Assembly: GCA_003446015.1 (NCBI GenBank)
Contig: DMBU01000139.1
Span: 1 to 46,578 of the forward strand
Reading direction: 5' to 3'
Length of the DNA: 46,578 bases
From: Bacteroidales bacterium
GTDB lineage: Bacteria > Bacteroidota > Bacteroidia > Bacteroidales > UBA12077
In this document: positions 16,914-25,773 of the stretch, in pieces
How positions within the stretch are numbered: position 1 is the first letter of the stretch
Layout: the number at the start of each line of letters is the position of its first letter
Translations under genes and position numbers: made by a program
Notes under the pieces: generated by a model
Told to the model about the DNA's origin: nothing
Database searches by the model: none
What the model saw: the letters and a program-made list of their open reading frames with translations, nothing else

Positions 16914-17165
16914 TTATTCTTTGGTCTCCTTTTTGGTTTTAGGAGCTGCTGGTTTTTTAGGACTAGCTTTTGGTTTTGATACCTTTGTTTCTTTAGTTTC
17001 TACCTCGCCTGCCGCACGGACAGGTTTTGGTTTTGCTTCTGGTTTAACTTTAGCAACCACTTTTTTAGGCTGAACTTTGGAAGATTTATTCTTTTTTTGT
17101 CGTCTTTTTCCGGAACTTCCATTAACTATTTTACCTCTTCGGGTTTTTTTATCACCTTTACCCAT
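16914..17165 (-). CDS. 30S ribosomal protein bTHX with long Lys/Ala/Pro tail
   Basis: The start MGKGDKKTRRGKI is the signature of bacterial ribosomal protein THX, which lies at the top of the 30S head. I place the start at the ATG at 17165, where the signature begins; an in-frame ATG at 17201 would add twelve residues that do not fit the family. Typical THX proteins are about 25-50 residues; this one has 83, the extra being a low-complexity basic tail of Lys, Ala, Pro and Glu (for example KPKASPKKPAAPKTKK). Such tails probably contact rRNA. The opposite strand shows an open frame caused only by this low complexity. Confidence 0.8.
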   Translation of the reverse strand: MGKGDKKTRRGKIVNGSSGKRRQKKNKSSKVQPKKVVAKVKPEAKPKPVRAAGEVETKETKVSKPKASPKKPAAPKTKKETKE

Positions 17166-17249
17166 ATGCGTATTTTTTAGTTTTTGTTTGTGTTCCTTCA
17201 AAGATATAAAGAATCAGTTAAACAATGAAATAAAGAACTAATTAAAAAA

Positions 17250-17272
17250 GAAGCCGGTTAAAAACCGGCTTC
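17250..17272 (-). terminator. Intrinsic terminator of hppA
   Basis: GAAGCCGGTT (17250-17259) and AACCGGCTTC (17263-17272) form a perfect 10-base stem with a 3-base loop; on the minus strand it is followed by a run of T. It lies 25 bases past the stop codon of hppA. Confidence 0.85.
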
Positions 17273-17297
17273 AAATCAATATAATGTTCAAATAATT

Positions 17298-19586
17298 TTA
17301 TGCAAAGAATCCTAAAGCAACAGTTAAACCTGCCATAACAACAGAAACCATTGTCATAAGTTTAATAAGAATATTTAATGATGGTCCAGAAGTATCTTTA
17401 AATGGATCACCTACAGTATCTCCAACCACACTAGCTTTGTGTGTTTCGCTTCCTTTACCACCGTAATTTCCTTTTTCGACATATTTTTTAGCATTGTCCC
17501 AGGCACCACCGGCATTGTTTAACATACTGGCTAATGTAAATCCTGTAACCAAACCACCTGCTAATAATCCAACTACTCCGGCAACACCTAAAACTACGCC
17601 TACAATAATTGGAACAGCGATTGCTAATAATGAAGGAACTAACATTTCTCTTTGAGCACCTTTTGTTGAAATTTCAACACAACGCGCATAATCAGGTTTT
17701 CCTGATCCATCCATAATACCAACAATAGTTTTAAACTGACGACGAACTTCGTCAACCATTGCTCCGGCTGCACGACCTACAGCTTTCATAGTCATGGCAC
17801 TAAATACAAATGCCATCATTGAACCTAAGAATAATCCACCTAATAACATTGGATTAAATATTGAAAGATCATAAGCAAATACGAAATCTTTAATGTTAGC
17901 ACTTGCTAATTCAACAGCTTTTTGTCCTTGTTCAACAACAGGGGCATGGTCTGTATAAAATAATGTATCTCCAACTTGTTTAAACCCGTCAACACTTTTA
18001 TCTGCTAACTTACCTAACCATAGTCGAACTTCTTCCATATAAGCAGCTAATAAAGCCATCGCTGTTAAAGCAGCAGAACCAATAGCAAATCCTTTACCGG
18101 TAGCAGCAGTTGTATTTCCAAGCATATCTAAAGCATCAGTACGTTCTCTAACTTCTTTTGGAAGCTTCGACATCTCAGCATTTCCTCCTGCATTATCAGC
18201 AATTGGACCAAAGGCATCAGTAGCTAAAGTAATACCCAAAGTTGAAAGCATACCTACAGCGGCAAAACCTATACCATAAACACCCATTGAGAAATTGCTA
18301 AATCCACCAGCAAATCCATAAGCTCCAATAATTCCTAATACAATAGTTACTACAGGAATCCAGGTAGAATACATACCTATTGCAATTCCATCGATAATAG
18401 TTGTTGCAGGACCTTGTTGTGCCTGTCTTGCAATACCTTTTGTGGGAGCATATTCGTCAGAAGTAAAATATTCTGTTCCCTGTCCAATAATAACACCTGC
18501 CGCTAAACCTGTTGTTACAGCTCCAAAAATCCCCCAGCTAATCCAACCAATATATGCTAATATAGCAACTGCAATTAATATGAACACTGAACTACCCCCT
18601 GTACCTAACAACAGGGCTCGTAATAAAGTTTTTTGAGTAGCAGATTCTTTTGTGCGAACCATAAAAATACCCAATATCGAAAGAAGAATTCCTAATGCAG
18701 CAACAATCATAGGAGCAATTACAGCTTTTGTAGGATCAATTCCTGCAACAAATGGAAGTGCAGCTCCTAACGCAGCAGTAGCTAAGATAGAACCAGCATA
18801 CGATTCATACAAGTCAGCACCCATACCTGCAACATCACCTACGTTATCACCTACGTTATCAGCAATAGTAGCTGGGTTACGTGGATCGTCTTCTGGAATA
18901 CCAGCTTCAACTTTACCAACTAAGTCAGCTCCAACATCAGCAGCTTTTGTAAAAATACCTCCACCAACACGGGCAAATAGAGCCTGAGTAGATGCACCCA
19001 TACCAAATGTTAACATGGTAGCTGTAATTTCAATCAGTTTTTCATGATCAGTAGTACCTGTATGAACAAATGTTAAACCAAACATATGCATACCATTTTG
19101 CATGTGTTCTGTTGTATATACTAGTTTATTTAAAATCCACCACCAAAGACTAATGTCTAATAATCCAAATCCAACAACAACAAGACCCATAACAGCACCA
19201 CTTCTGAACGCAATTTTTAGACCTTTATTTAATGATTCTGAAGCACCTTGAGCAGTTCTGGCAGATGCATAAGTTGCTGTACGCATACCCAGGTAACCAC
19301 ATAAACCAGAGAAAAAACCTCCGGTTAAGAAAGCTACTGGTACAAACGGATTTTGTACACCAAAATAAGCCAACATTAAAAGGATAAAGAATAATACAAT
19401 AAATACCATTCCTACCACTTTATATTGTCTGTTTAAATAAGCCATTGCACCTTCGCGTACGTGTTGCGCAATTTCTTTCATTTTATCTGTTCCTTCAGAG
19501 TTCTTCATCATATTCTTGAAAAAGAACCAGGCAAAAATCAGTGCTAAGACTGATGCGAAAGGAATTAACCAAAAAATTGTTCCCAT
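17298..19586 (-). CDS. hppA: Membrane-bound ion-pumping pyrophosphatase (K+-dependent type)
   Basis: A 762-residue integral membrane enzyme with about sixteen helices that couples PPi hydrolysis to Na+ and/or H+ export. The active-site signature DVGADLVGKVEAGIPEDDPRN and the following DNVGDNVGDVAGMGADLYES are intact, as is DNAGGAWDNAKKY near the C-terminus. The segment GNTTAATGKGFAIGS has Ala where K+-independent enzymes have Lys, so it belongs to the K+-dependent class, most members of which pump Na+. This would save ATP under energy-limited, anaerobic conditions. Length is typical for the family. Confidence 0.95.
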   Translation of the reverse strand: MGTIFWLIPFASVLALIFAWFFFKNMMKNSEGTDKMKEIAQHVREGAMAYLNRQYKVVGMVFIVLFFILLMLAYFGVQNPFVPVAFLTGGFFSGLCGYLGMRTATYASARTAQGASESLNKGLKIAFRSGAVMGLVVVGFGLLDISLWWWILNKLVYTTEHMQNGMHMFGLTFVHTGTTDHEKLIEITATMLTFGMGASTQALFARVGGGIFTKAADVGADLVGKVEAGIPEDDPRNPATIADNVGDNVGDVAGMGADLYESYAGSILATAALGAALPFVAGIDPTKAVIAPMIVAALGILLSILGIFMVRTKESATQKTLLRALLLGTGGSSVFILIAVAILAYIGWISWGIFGAVTTGLAAGVIIGQGTEYFTSDEYAPTKGIARQAQQGPATTIIDGIAIGMYSTWIPVVTIVLGIIGAYGFAGGFSNFSMGVYGIGFAAVGMLSTLGITLATDAFGPIADNAGGNAEMSKLPKEVRERTDALDMLGNTTAATGKGFAIGSAALTAMALLAAYMEEVRLWLGKLADKSVDGFKQVGDTLFYTDHAPVVEQGQKAVELASANIKDFVFAYDLSIFNPMLLGGLFLGSMMAFVFSAMTMKAVGRAAGAMVDEVRRQFKTIVGIMDGSGKPDYARCVEISTKGAQREMLVPSLLAIAVPIIVGVVLGVAGVVGLLAGGLVTGFTLASMLNNAGGAWDNAKKYVEKGNYGGKGSETHKASVVGDTVGDPFKDTSGPSLNILIKLMTMVSVVMAGLTVALGFFA

Positions 19587-19964
19587 TTTTAATTCAATTT
19601 TAATTAGTAATTATTATTTATTCTTGTTTTTTAAAGTTAAGAATATTAATTCTTTTAGGTTTAATATTTTAAGTGTTTGTTTTCCCTTTTTTAAAAGGAT
19701 TCAAAAATAAATATAAAATTCTGTTGTACAACATATATTCAAAATATTTGTTCGCTTTCGTAACTTTTTTTTATTTGTTATTGAAATGTTTACTAATTTT
19801 GTTAACTGGTGGAGAAGTTTTTTAATTCTGGATGGTCATTCAGAAGTAAATTAGCGACTCCCTTTTTTATTTCAGGTTTTTTCTAAGACAGATTTCTTTC
19901 AGATAATTTCGAAATTTTCATAAAAATGAATTAGTTTTAGATGATCTATTTCAAAACCTGAATT
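19587..19964. other. Divergent intergenic region, hppA / 7TMR gene
   Basis: A 378-base AT-rich gap with no credible gene. It holds the proposed hppA promoter near 19702-19731 and must hold the promoter of the rightward sensor gene, for which I see no clear TAnnTTTG element. Confidence 0.6.
19702..19731 (-). promoter_or_regulatory. hppA promoter (TTG-N19-TATTTTTG)
   Basis: On the minus strand TTG (19729-19731), a 19-base spacer and TATTTTTG (19702-19709) match the Bacteroidota -33/-7 consensus. The start of transcription would be near 19697, giving a leader of about 110 bases before the hppA ATG at 19586. Confidence 0.55.
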
Positions 19965-21980
19965 ATGAAAGCTCGCTTTTTTTTACCTCTCGTTTATCTA
20001 TGCTTATTAAGCTATTCGGCCGGTGCTTCAAGAAATAATTTTCCAATAAAAGATGGAATTATTGATCTTGAATTAACCAATATTAATGATTCTAAAAGTA
20101 TAAAGCTTCAAGGTGATTGGGAATTTTATTGGAATCAGCTGTTAGAACCAAAGGACTTCGATGAAAATCAACATAAATTAACTCCACTATTTGAAAAAGT
20201 TCCAAAATCATGGACAGCTTATAAAATTGATAGTACAAAGCTTCCAAATAAAGGATTTGCAACGTACAGACTTATTATCAATAAAAAAGCAGATTCATCT
20301 GAAACCATATACGGTTTAAAAATTTCGACGGTCTTTTCAAATTATAAATTGTGGGTAAATGGAAATTTTCTCACAGAGGTTGGTAAAGTTGCAAATACAG
20401 AAGACCTTTCAATTCCAAAATTCACCTATAAGGACATCCCGTTTATTCTTGATCCTGAGAAAGATGATACCCGGAAAATCGAAATAGTGATACAAGTATC
20501 AAATTTTTCGCATCAACGTGCAGGATTGCAGAAACCCATATATTTTAGCACGTTTGAAAACCTAAAATCCGAATCACGTTGGATGGATATCTTAAACCTG
20601 ATTATTATTGGAATAATCCTGGTTATTGGTGTTAACCACCTAAATATGTACCTGTTCCGAAGAAATGATATCTCAAATTTATATTTTAGTATTGTATGTA
20701 TTGTGATGATATTGCGCAATATCACAACTGCAGATAGAATTATTACCTATTTTATTCCAAATATAAATTGGGAGCTGTTGGTGAAACTCGACAACTTCTC
20801 TGGGTTTGGAACTATTCCATTGTTTGCTTTATTTATATACAGCTTATTTAAAGTTGATTTTCCAAAGCTAATGTTCAAAACAATACTTGTTATAGGAATA
20901 TTGGTGACTTTACTTGTGTTTGCTACTCCGGCTAATTTCTATGGTAAGTTTCGAATGATCTTCGAGATTTATATTTTAATTTTTGGCCTTTATTTAACAT
21001 TTGGAGTTCTTCTTAGATCGGCACTTAGGAAAAGGCCAACAGCCTTATATACTTTCTTAGGAATGTTTATTTTGTATTCAACAGCTATCAATGATGTTTT
21101 AAGTAGTATGGGCGTAATACAAAGTGCGTATGTTGCTCCTTATGGTTTGGTTGCATTTATGTTAATTCAATCGATAACAATTACATTTAAATCGGCAAAA
21201 GCAATTAACCAAAACGAGGAATTAAGCTCTCAGTTAAAACTCGAAAAGGAAAATCTTGAAAGGAATATTAATGAAAGAACTCAGGAGTTAAGGTCGCAAC
21301 ATGATTTGCTAATTCAACACCAGGAAAAGGAGAAACAGGAAAGATGGGTAAATAATGGAGTTGCCATTATTAATGATATTCTTGCTGACAATAAGGACGA
21401 TTTTAAAGCTCTTGGATCGAAAGTTTTATCGGAGCTAATTAAATATGTGAAAGGCGCATCGGGGGTATTGTACATGTTAAATACCGAGGATGAAAACGAC
21501 CAGTTCCTGGAATTAATAGCCGATTATGGTTGCAGTAACGATATTCGCAAAGACAAAGCAAAAATTCATACTACAACTGGTAATTTAGGAGTAGCTTATT
21601 CCGAGAACAGATTTATGGTTATTAATGATGTGCCTGAGAATTACATTAAAATTGAATCGGGACTGGGTACTGCTAAACCAGAGGCCTTACTGATTGTTCC
21701 TCTTAGTATTGATGAAAAAGTATTTGGTATTATTGAGTTTGCAAGCTTTAATAAGTTTACTAACCTGGAAATAGAATTTATTAAACGAATAGCAAACAAT
21801 ATTGCCAGCAACTTGAACAATATCCGCATGAATGAATATAGTGCTCAGTTAATTAAAAAATTCAGGACTCAAACTCAGGAAATGATGGAAAAAGAAGAAG
21901 AGATGCGCCAAAATCTTGAGGAGATGGAAGCAATCCGTGAACAATACGAAGAACTGCGAAAAAAAACCGAACAGGAATAG
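19965..21980 (+). CDS. 7TMR-DISM sensor with GAF domain, no catalytic output domain
   Basis: A 671-residue membrane receptor. Signal peptide about 1-22; extracellular carbohydrate-binding-like 7TMR-DISM sensor domain about 30-195 (starting KLQGDWEFYWNQLLEP); seven transmembrane helices about 208-410; coiled coil about 420-460; GAF domain about 470-620 (GVLYMLNTEDENDQFLELIADYG; IVPLSIDEKVFGIIEFASF); and a final Glu-rich coiled coil to the end. Most relatives continue into a histidine kinase, GGDEF or SpoIIE-type phosphatase domain; here the chain ends after the coiled coil at a genuine stop that overlaps a strong hairpin. It may signal by recruiting a partner. SiaA-like phosphatases of related architecture work with SiaB/SiaC, but no link is shown here. 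Confidence 0.85.
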   Translation: MKARFFLPLVYLCLLSYSAGASRNNFPIKDGIIDLELTNINDSKSIKLQGDWEFYWNQLLEPKDFDENQHKLTPLFEKVPKSWTAYKIDSTKLPNKGFATYRLIINKKADSSETIYGLKISTVFSNYKLWVNGNFLTEVGKVANTEDLSIPKFTYKDIPFILDPEKDDTRKIEIVIQVSNFSHQRAGLQKPIYFSTFENLKSESRWMDILNLIIIGIILVIGVNHLNMYLFRRNDISNLYFSIVCIVMILRNITTADRIITYFIPNINWELLVKLDNFSGFGTIPLFALFIYSLFKVDFPKLMFKTILVIGILVTLLVFATPANFYGKFRMIFEIYILIFGLYLTFGVLLRSALRKRPTALYTFLGMFILYSTAINDVLSSMGVIQSAYVAPYGLVAFMLIQSITITFKSAKAINQNEELSSQLKLEKENLERNINERTQELRSQHDLLIQHQEKEKQERWVNNGVAIINDILADNKDDFKALGSKVLSELIKYVKGASGVLYMLNTEDENDQFLELIADYGCSNDIRKDKAKIHTTTGNLGVAYSENRFMVINDVPENYIKIESGLGTAKPEALLIVPLSIDEKVFGIIEFASFNKFTNLEIEFIKRIANNIASNLNNIRMNEYSAQLIKKFRTQTQEMMEKEEEMRQNLEEMEAIREQYEELRKKTEQE

Positions 21981-21989
21981 CTGTTCGGT
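21964..21989. terminator. Terminator hairpin overlapping a stop codon
   Basis: AACCGAACAG (21964-21973) and CTGTTCGGTT (21980-21989) form a perfect 10-base stem with a 6-base loop; the TAG stop at 21978-21980 lies in the loop and stem. On the minus strand a run of T follows, so it best fits the terminator of the leftward DUF6268 gene, placed inside the last codons of the rightward sensor gene. Confidence 0.75.
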
Positions 21990-22051
21990 TGACTTAACTT
22001 TTATAATTTATCTCATTCCCGCGTATGCCGGAGTTTTTCATCAAAATATTT

Positions 22052-22975
22052 TTACTTGACTGGAATACTGTAAATCAGTCTTAAATGAACGAATGGGCTA
22101 CCAGCAAATTCTTCATTTGCTCTTGTTCGATCATCTCCGATATTAACTAAAGGTAACCCTAAGTCGATTTTATCATCTTCGGCAAATAAACCATAATCTC
22201 TTGACAAGGAATATCCTGCTCTGGCTTCTAAAAAGATATTATCCCAAACATGCATATTTGTAAAGGCCGAAACATCTATGCTTCTTCTGTCGATATAATA
22301 ATTTTCAAATCCGGGTTCGTTAATCCTGTACGATGTTGTTAATCCGATAAAATGCAAACCATACTGTACGTTTTCTGAAGGCTGCATGTATAACTTGCCA
22401 TAAACAGGAAGCAATCCTGTAATTTTTAATTTCTCTGTGATATTCCAGTCAAGGTAAAATACCGGAACAATATAGGTTCCAAAACATTCCTGGTTATATA
22501 AAACCCCGACACGCCAGGTATAATTCTCGTTTTTAACTTTTTCGTACATTAAAATACCCCCAAGTTGCAGAGAGTTTGAGAACGAAGCAACAAAGTCGGT
22601 CATTAAACGAGGAGCAAATAGAATTTGTAAAGATTGCTTAGAATTAAATTTATGTATATATCCTGTTCGTAAAATAATTCCATGTAAATTAAATTTGCTA
22701 ATTGGAGGAATTGGGTCACCATATCGTATAGCAAATTCATTATTCATAGAGAAATATTGATAATCAACACTGGTATACCAAATCGAAGAATCTTTTAAAA
22801 CAATCGGCAGGCTTAGGTTTGCCATGAAGGCTTTTTCGTAATTACTATCATCATTTATGTCGGTAGTTTGCATAAAGTTATAATTACCTGCAGCATAAAA
22901 AACATCAAAACGTTTCTGAGCAAAAAGTGTCGTTATTATGCTTATGAATAACAAAGTGCTGATTAATCTTTTCAT
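22052..22975 (-). CDS. DUF6268 outer-membrane beta-barrel protein
   Basis: A 307-residue exported protein with a signal peptide (about residues 1-19, ending FAQ) followed by repeated amphipathic strands of the DUF6268 type, for example SIWYTSVDYQYFSM, NLHGIILRTGYIHKF and VHLRLIYSIPVK. The family is found mainly in Bacteroidota outer membranes; no transport or enzyme role is known. It is convergent with the 7TMR sensor. Confidence 0.75.
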   Translation of the reverse strand: MKRLISTLLFISIITTLFAQKRFDVFYAAGNYNFMQTTDINDDSNYEKAFMANLSLPIVLKDSSIWYTSVDYQYFSMNNEFAIRYGDPIPPISKFNLHGIILRTGYIHKFNSKQSLQILFAPRLMTDFVASFSNSLQLGGILMYEKVKNENYTWRVGVLYNQECFGTYIVPVFYLDWNITEKLKITGLLPVYGKLYMQPSENVQYGLHFIGLTTSYRINEPGFENYYIDRRSIDVSAFTNMHVWDNIFLEARAGYSLSRDYGLFAEDDKIDLGLPLVNIGDDRTRANEEFAGSPFVHLRLIYSIPVK

Positions 22976-23287
22976 TTTTGGTTTCTTAAAGGGTTTAATT
23001 TTATAAAAACAGTTGATTTAAAGATAGTGTTTTTTTTGAAATCACAATAATTAGTCTCAGCAAGAAAATGCCAATAATTTCGTTACTCTTGTTTTGAAAA
23101 CAGTCAATTACAATAGTAAACTCCTGATTTTCAAAATTGCGAAAACCCTGCCTTTGCCGGCAGGCAGGCTCATTCTTGACATTTTCTTATCAGAGACAGA
23201 GTTTTCTTGCGATCACTAATTATAGAAAATTCGCTTTTGCTATTAGATTAATTTTTACAATTTTGAAAGAAATTGAAATTCATTAGA
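22976..23287. other. Non-coding gap with inverted-repeat element
   Basis: A 312-base divergent gap with no gene. The centre (23047-23223) is occupied by a nested inverted-repeat structure; the rest is AT-rich promoter DNA. Confidence 0.6.
23047..23223. repeat. MITE-like inverted-repeat element
   Basis: The ends are inverted copies of about 22 bases: ATAATTAGTCTCAGCAAGAAAA at 23047-23068 and, in reverse complement at 23202-23223, ATAATTAGT then GCAAGAAAA with the middle differing. A second pair, GTCTC with AAGAAAATG, recurs inverted at 23054-23070 and 23180-23197. Near the middle is a GC-rich hairpin, CCTGCC-TTTGCC-GGCAGG (23147-23164). No coding capacity. It looks like a small non-autonomous mobile or palindromic element. 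Confidence 0.5.
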
Positions 23288-24532
23288 ATGAAACAAAAAA
23301 AGGCATATCCAACAAAATATTATATCCGGTTTATTGCTTATTTCATATTTTCTGTCTTTGGAATAATCTATCGAATTAAAAAGAAATTACCGGCCGAAGT
23401 AAAAAAACTAAAAGCGCCATATTTATTATTGAGTAACCATGTAGGACATTGGGATCCGTTTATCGTGGGTAATTCCTTACCCAAGTTTACACATTTTGTT
23501 GCTTCTGATGCCAGCATGAGGGCAGGTGTAAACAAATTCTTTATGACTCGATTAGGAACTATTCCTAAGAAGAAAAACATGAAGGATACTAAAGTAATCC
23601 GCGATATTATTTCAGTTTTGAAACAAGGTGAGAACATTGGAATTTTTCCCGAAGCAGTTAGAAACTGGGCTGGTTCGACAATGAATATGGACAGATCAAC
23701 AGTTAAGCTTATTAAAATGCTCAAAGTGCCAGTTATAGTTGCAGTTTTAAAGGGGATGAACCTGTTTAATCCTCGTTGGGCTAAAAAAATACGCAGAACA
23801 AAACTTGAAGTAGAATACAAAATCTTATTTACGGCTGAGCAAGTAATGAGTTTATCCGATGATGAAATCTTTGAAAAGCTAAAAACGTATTTGTCGCATG
23901 ATGAGGTTGAATATCAGCGCAAGCACATGAATAAAATATATTCTGAAAGCAGAGCCGAGCACATCAGTTTTGCTTTGTATGTTTGCCCCGAATGTAATGC
24001 AATAGACAGCTTTAGGGCAGGGGATAACAATTTCAAATGCTCAAATTGTAATTACGATATACATATTGATGAATATGGTTTTTTCGAAAGGCCAATTACC
24101 GGCACATTGCATTTCGATAATATCCGCGATTGGTACAAATGGGAAGGTAAATGGCTGGTTAATTATGTAAATAAGATGTTTGATGAGCAATCCGTCAACA
24201 TAGTTTTTGAAGATAAAAACTCAAAAATATATCATACCCCTTCTGGAGGTGATTTGGATTTTATTGGGATCGCGGATATTCGACTTTTTATTGATCGGAT
24301 TGAAATTGATTTTACCGATAAGGATAAGTGTATACACATGAATTTTAACGAGCTGCAAACCATAAGCCCACAAATAAATGACCGGCTCGAAATCTATTAC
24401 AAAAGCGAAGCATATCGGGCTATTGGCGAACGCGAAGGTGTTTCTGCATTAAAATGGGAAGTAGCTGTAAATGCAATTTGGAGAAAACTGGGACAAGAAG
24501 CTAAGCTTGCACCTTATGTTTCGTTTGAATAG
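23288..24532 (+). CDS. Lysophospholipid acyltransferase (PlsC-like) with C-terminal zinc ribbon
   Basis: A 414-residue acyltransferase of the 1-acylglycerol-3-phosphate type. The catalytic H-x4-D motif is in SNHVGHWDPF (H51, D56) after an N-terminal hydrophobic segment, and GIFPEAVRNW is the acyl-acceptor binding block (usually FPEGT/S). After about residue 225 comes an extra region with a four-Cys zinc ribbon (CPEC-x17-CSNC) and a C-terminal domain of about 160 residues that the usual enzyme lacks. The start is set at the ATG at 23288; an in-frame TTG at 23273 would add five residues. It probably acts in membrane lipid synthesis or remodelling. Confidence 0.8.
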   Translation: MKQKKAYPTKYYIRFIAYFIFSVFGIIYRIKKKLPAEVKKLKAPYLLLSNHVGHWDPFIVGNSLPKFTHFVASDASMRAGVNKFFMTRLGTIPKKKNMKDTKVIRDIISVLKQGENIGIFPEAVRNWAGSTMNMDRSTVKLIKMLKVPVIVAVLKGMNLFNPRWAKKIRRTKLEVEYKILFTAEQVMSLSDDEIFEKLKTYLSHDEVEYQRKHMNKIYSESRAEHISFALYVCPECNAIDSFRAGDNNFKCSNCNYDIHIDEYGFFERPITGTLHFDNIRDWYKWEGKWLVNYVNKMFDEQSVNIVFEDKNSKIYHTPSGGDLDFIGIADIRLFIDRIEIDFTDKDKCIHMNFNELQTISPQINDRLEIYYKSEAYRAIGEREGVSALKWEVAVNAIWRKLGQEAKLAPYVSFE

Positions 24533-24977
24533 AAGAGGATGTTCGAAATGTAAAAAGTCGAGGTCTACGGAGATCCTAATTAATTCAAAAATTTGCATGT
24601 CTTTTAAGGGTTTCTAACGTATCGGAAAGTTAAAGCACAATGTTAACCCAAGACAGGGGAGGTTTTTCTTCTTTGAACTTTGAGTAATCCATAATTTAAC
24701 TTTGTGTTACAAATTTCTTTTGTTTAACTTACATATTCTAGTAAATATTGGGCAAGAAGTCTGGGTGTTTGGAAGATAGTTAATCTTCTTGAGATCAAAT
24801 CTGATCTAAATCGTATGATAAATTATTACATTGTTAAGTAACATAAAGAGCAAGAAAGCTTTTGTAATTTAAGATAATATTGTTTAATTTTAATATCAAT
24901 TATTCACAAAATCAATTGGAATTTCGTTTTAAATCCCATAAAAATTCATAAGTCTGCCTGATAATTTTTATTATAAA
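24533..24977. other. Non-coding region
   Basis: 445 bases between the acyltransferase and the broken lipoprotein gene. I see no credible reading frame, hairpin or repeat in it. Base composition is more AT-rich toward the right end. Confidence 0.5.
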
Positions 24978-25773
24978 ATGAATGCTATGAAACTTAAGTT
25001 TTTATTTTTATTGCTATTTTTTATAGGTATTTACTCTTGTTCATTAAAGGAAAAAGAGGAGAATGATCTATTTAAATATAATCTAAAAGGAAAGGTGAAA
25101 TCTATAAAGTTTGAAAATTATTATGCTATGGATGAGTTTGGAGAAATAAAAAAAGGTTATCATCTTAATAATTCTAAATATGAAACAAGGTTTAACTTAA
25201 AAGGATTTATTGAAGAAAGCATAACATATGACACACTTGATAACTTACTCTTCACAAAAAATTACTATTACACTTCTTCTACCAATATTGACAAGATAAT
25301 TTATAATAAAGGTGAAAAAACACACGTTGAAAATTATAAATATGATATTAATGGAAAGTTGCAACAAATAAATTATTATGATGAAGAAAGATTGCTAACT
25401 AAATATATATATCTGGAATCCTGAATCTATAGCAGCAGATCTTATGATTGAAGAATACTCTGGCCGTAATGAAGGTTTGATGGGATATAAACTACTAAGT
25501 TATTATGAAAATGGGTTTATTAAAGAAGAAAAAAAGATTGAATATGCAACCTATTATGATGATTATAAGGAAATTTCTTATCACTACTTTTATAATGAGG
25601 AGGGAGATTTAATCAAGAAAAATTGTAACGTACATACTAATAAAGATGACTCATATGAGTGCAGAGTATATGAATATAAGGAGTTTGATCATAAAGATAA
25701 CTACATGTATAAAATTGTTTATATAGATAACTTTGTTAAGTATATTCAAGAAAGGACTATCGATTATTGGTAG
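24978..25773 (+). pseudogene. Frameshifted lipoprotein gene with Tyr-rich repeats
   Basis: Two adjacent frames read as one protein. The first (24978-25424, 148 residues) starts with a lipoprotein signal peptide (LLLFFIGIYSCSLKEKE, lipobox before Cys) and holds Tyr/Asn-rich strands such as YKYDINGKLQQINYYD. The second, whose first ATG is at 25444, continues the same style (LLSYYENGFIKEEKKI, ISYHYFYNEEGDLIKK) and ends at 25773. Reading the second frame back across the gap gives IYIWNPESIAADLMIEEY without a stop. The frame changes at an (AT)5 run, 25403-25412: one missing AT unit explains the break. The repeats recall YD/MORN-type YwqK-like surface proteins. Pseudogene, phase variant or sequencing error are all possible. 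Confidence 0.7.

Noticed and set aside
16882..17073. Open frame on the plus strand opposite bTHX
   Set aside because: It is only the mirror of the low-complexity Lys/Ala/Pro tail of bTHX; the minus-strand frame has the THX signature.
18442..18987. Plus-strand frames inside hppA
   Set aside because: Shadows of the strongly biased hydrophobic codons of the pyrophosphatase.
22011..22040. ATTCCCGCGTATGCCGG as a REP-type repeat
   Set aside because: It looks like a widespread short intergenic sequence but only one copy and no clean hairpin is present here.
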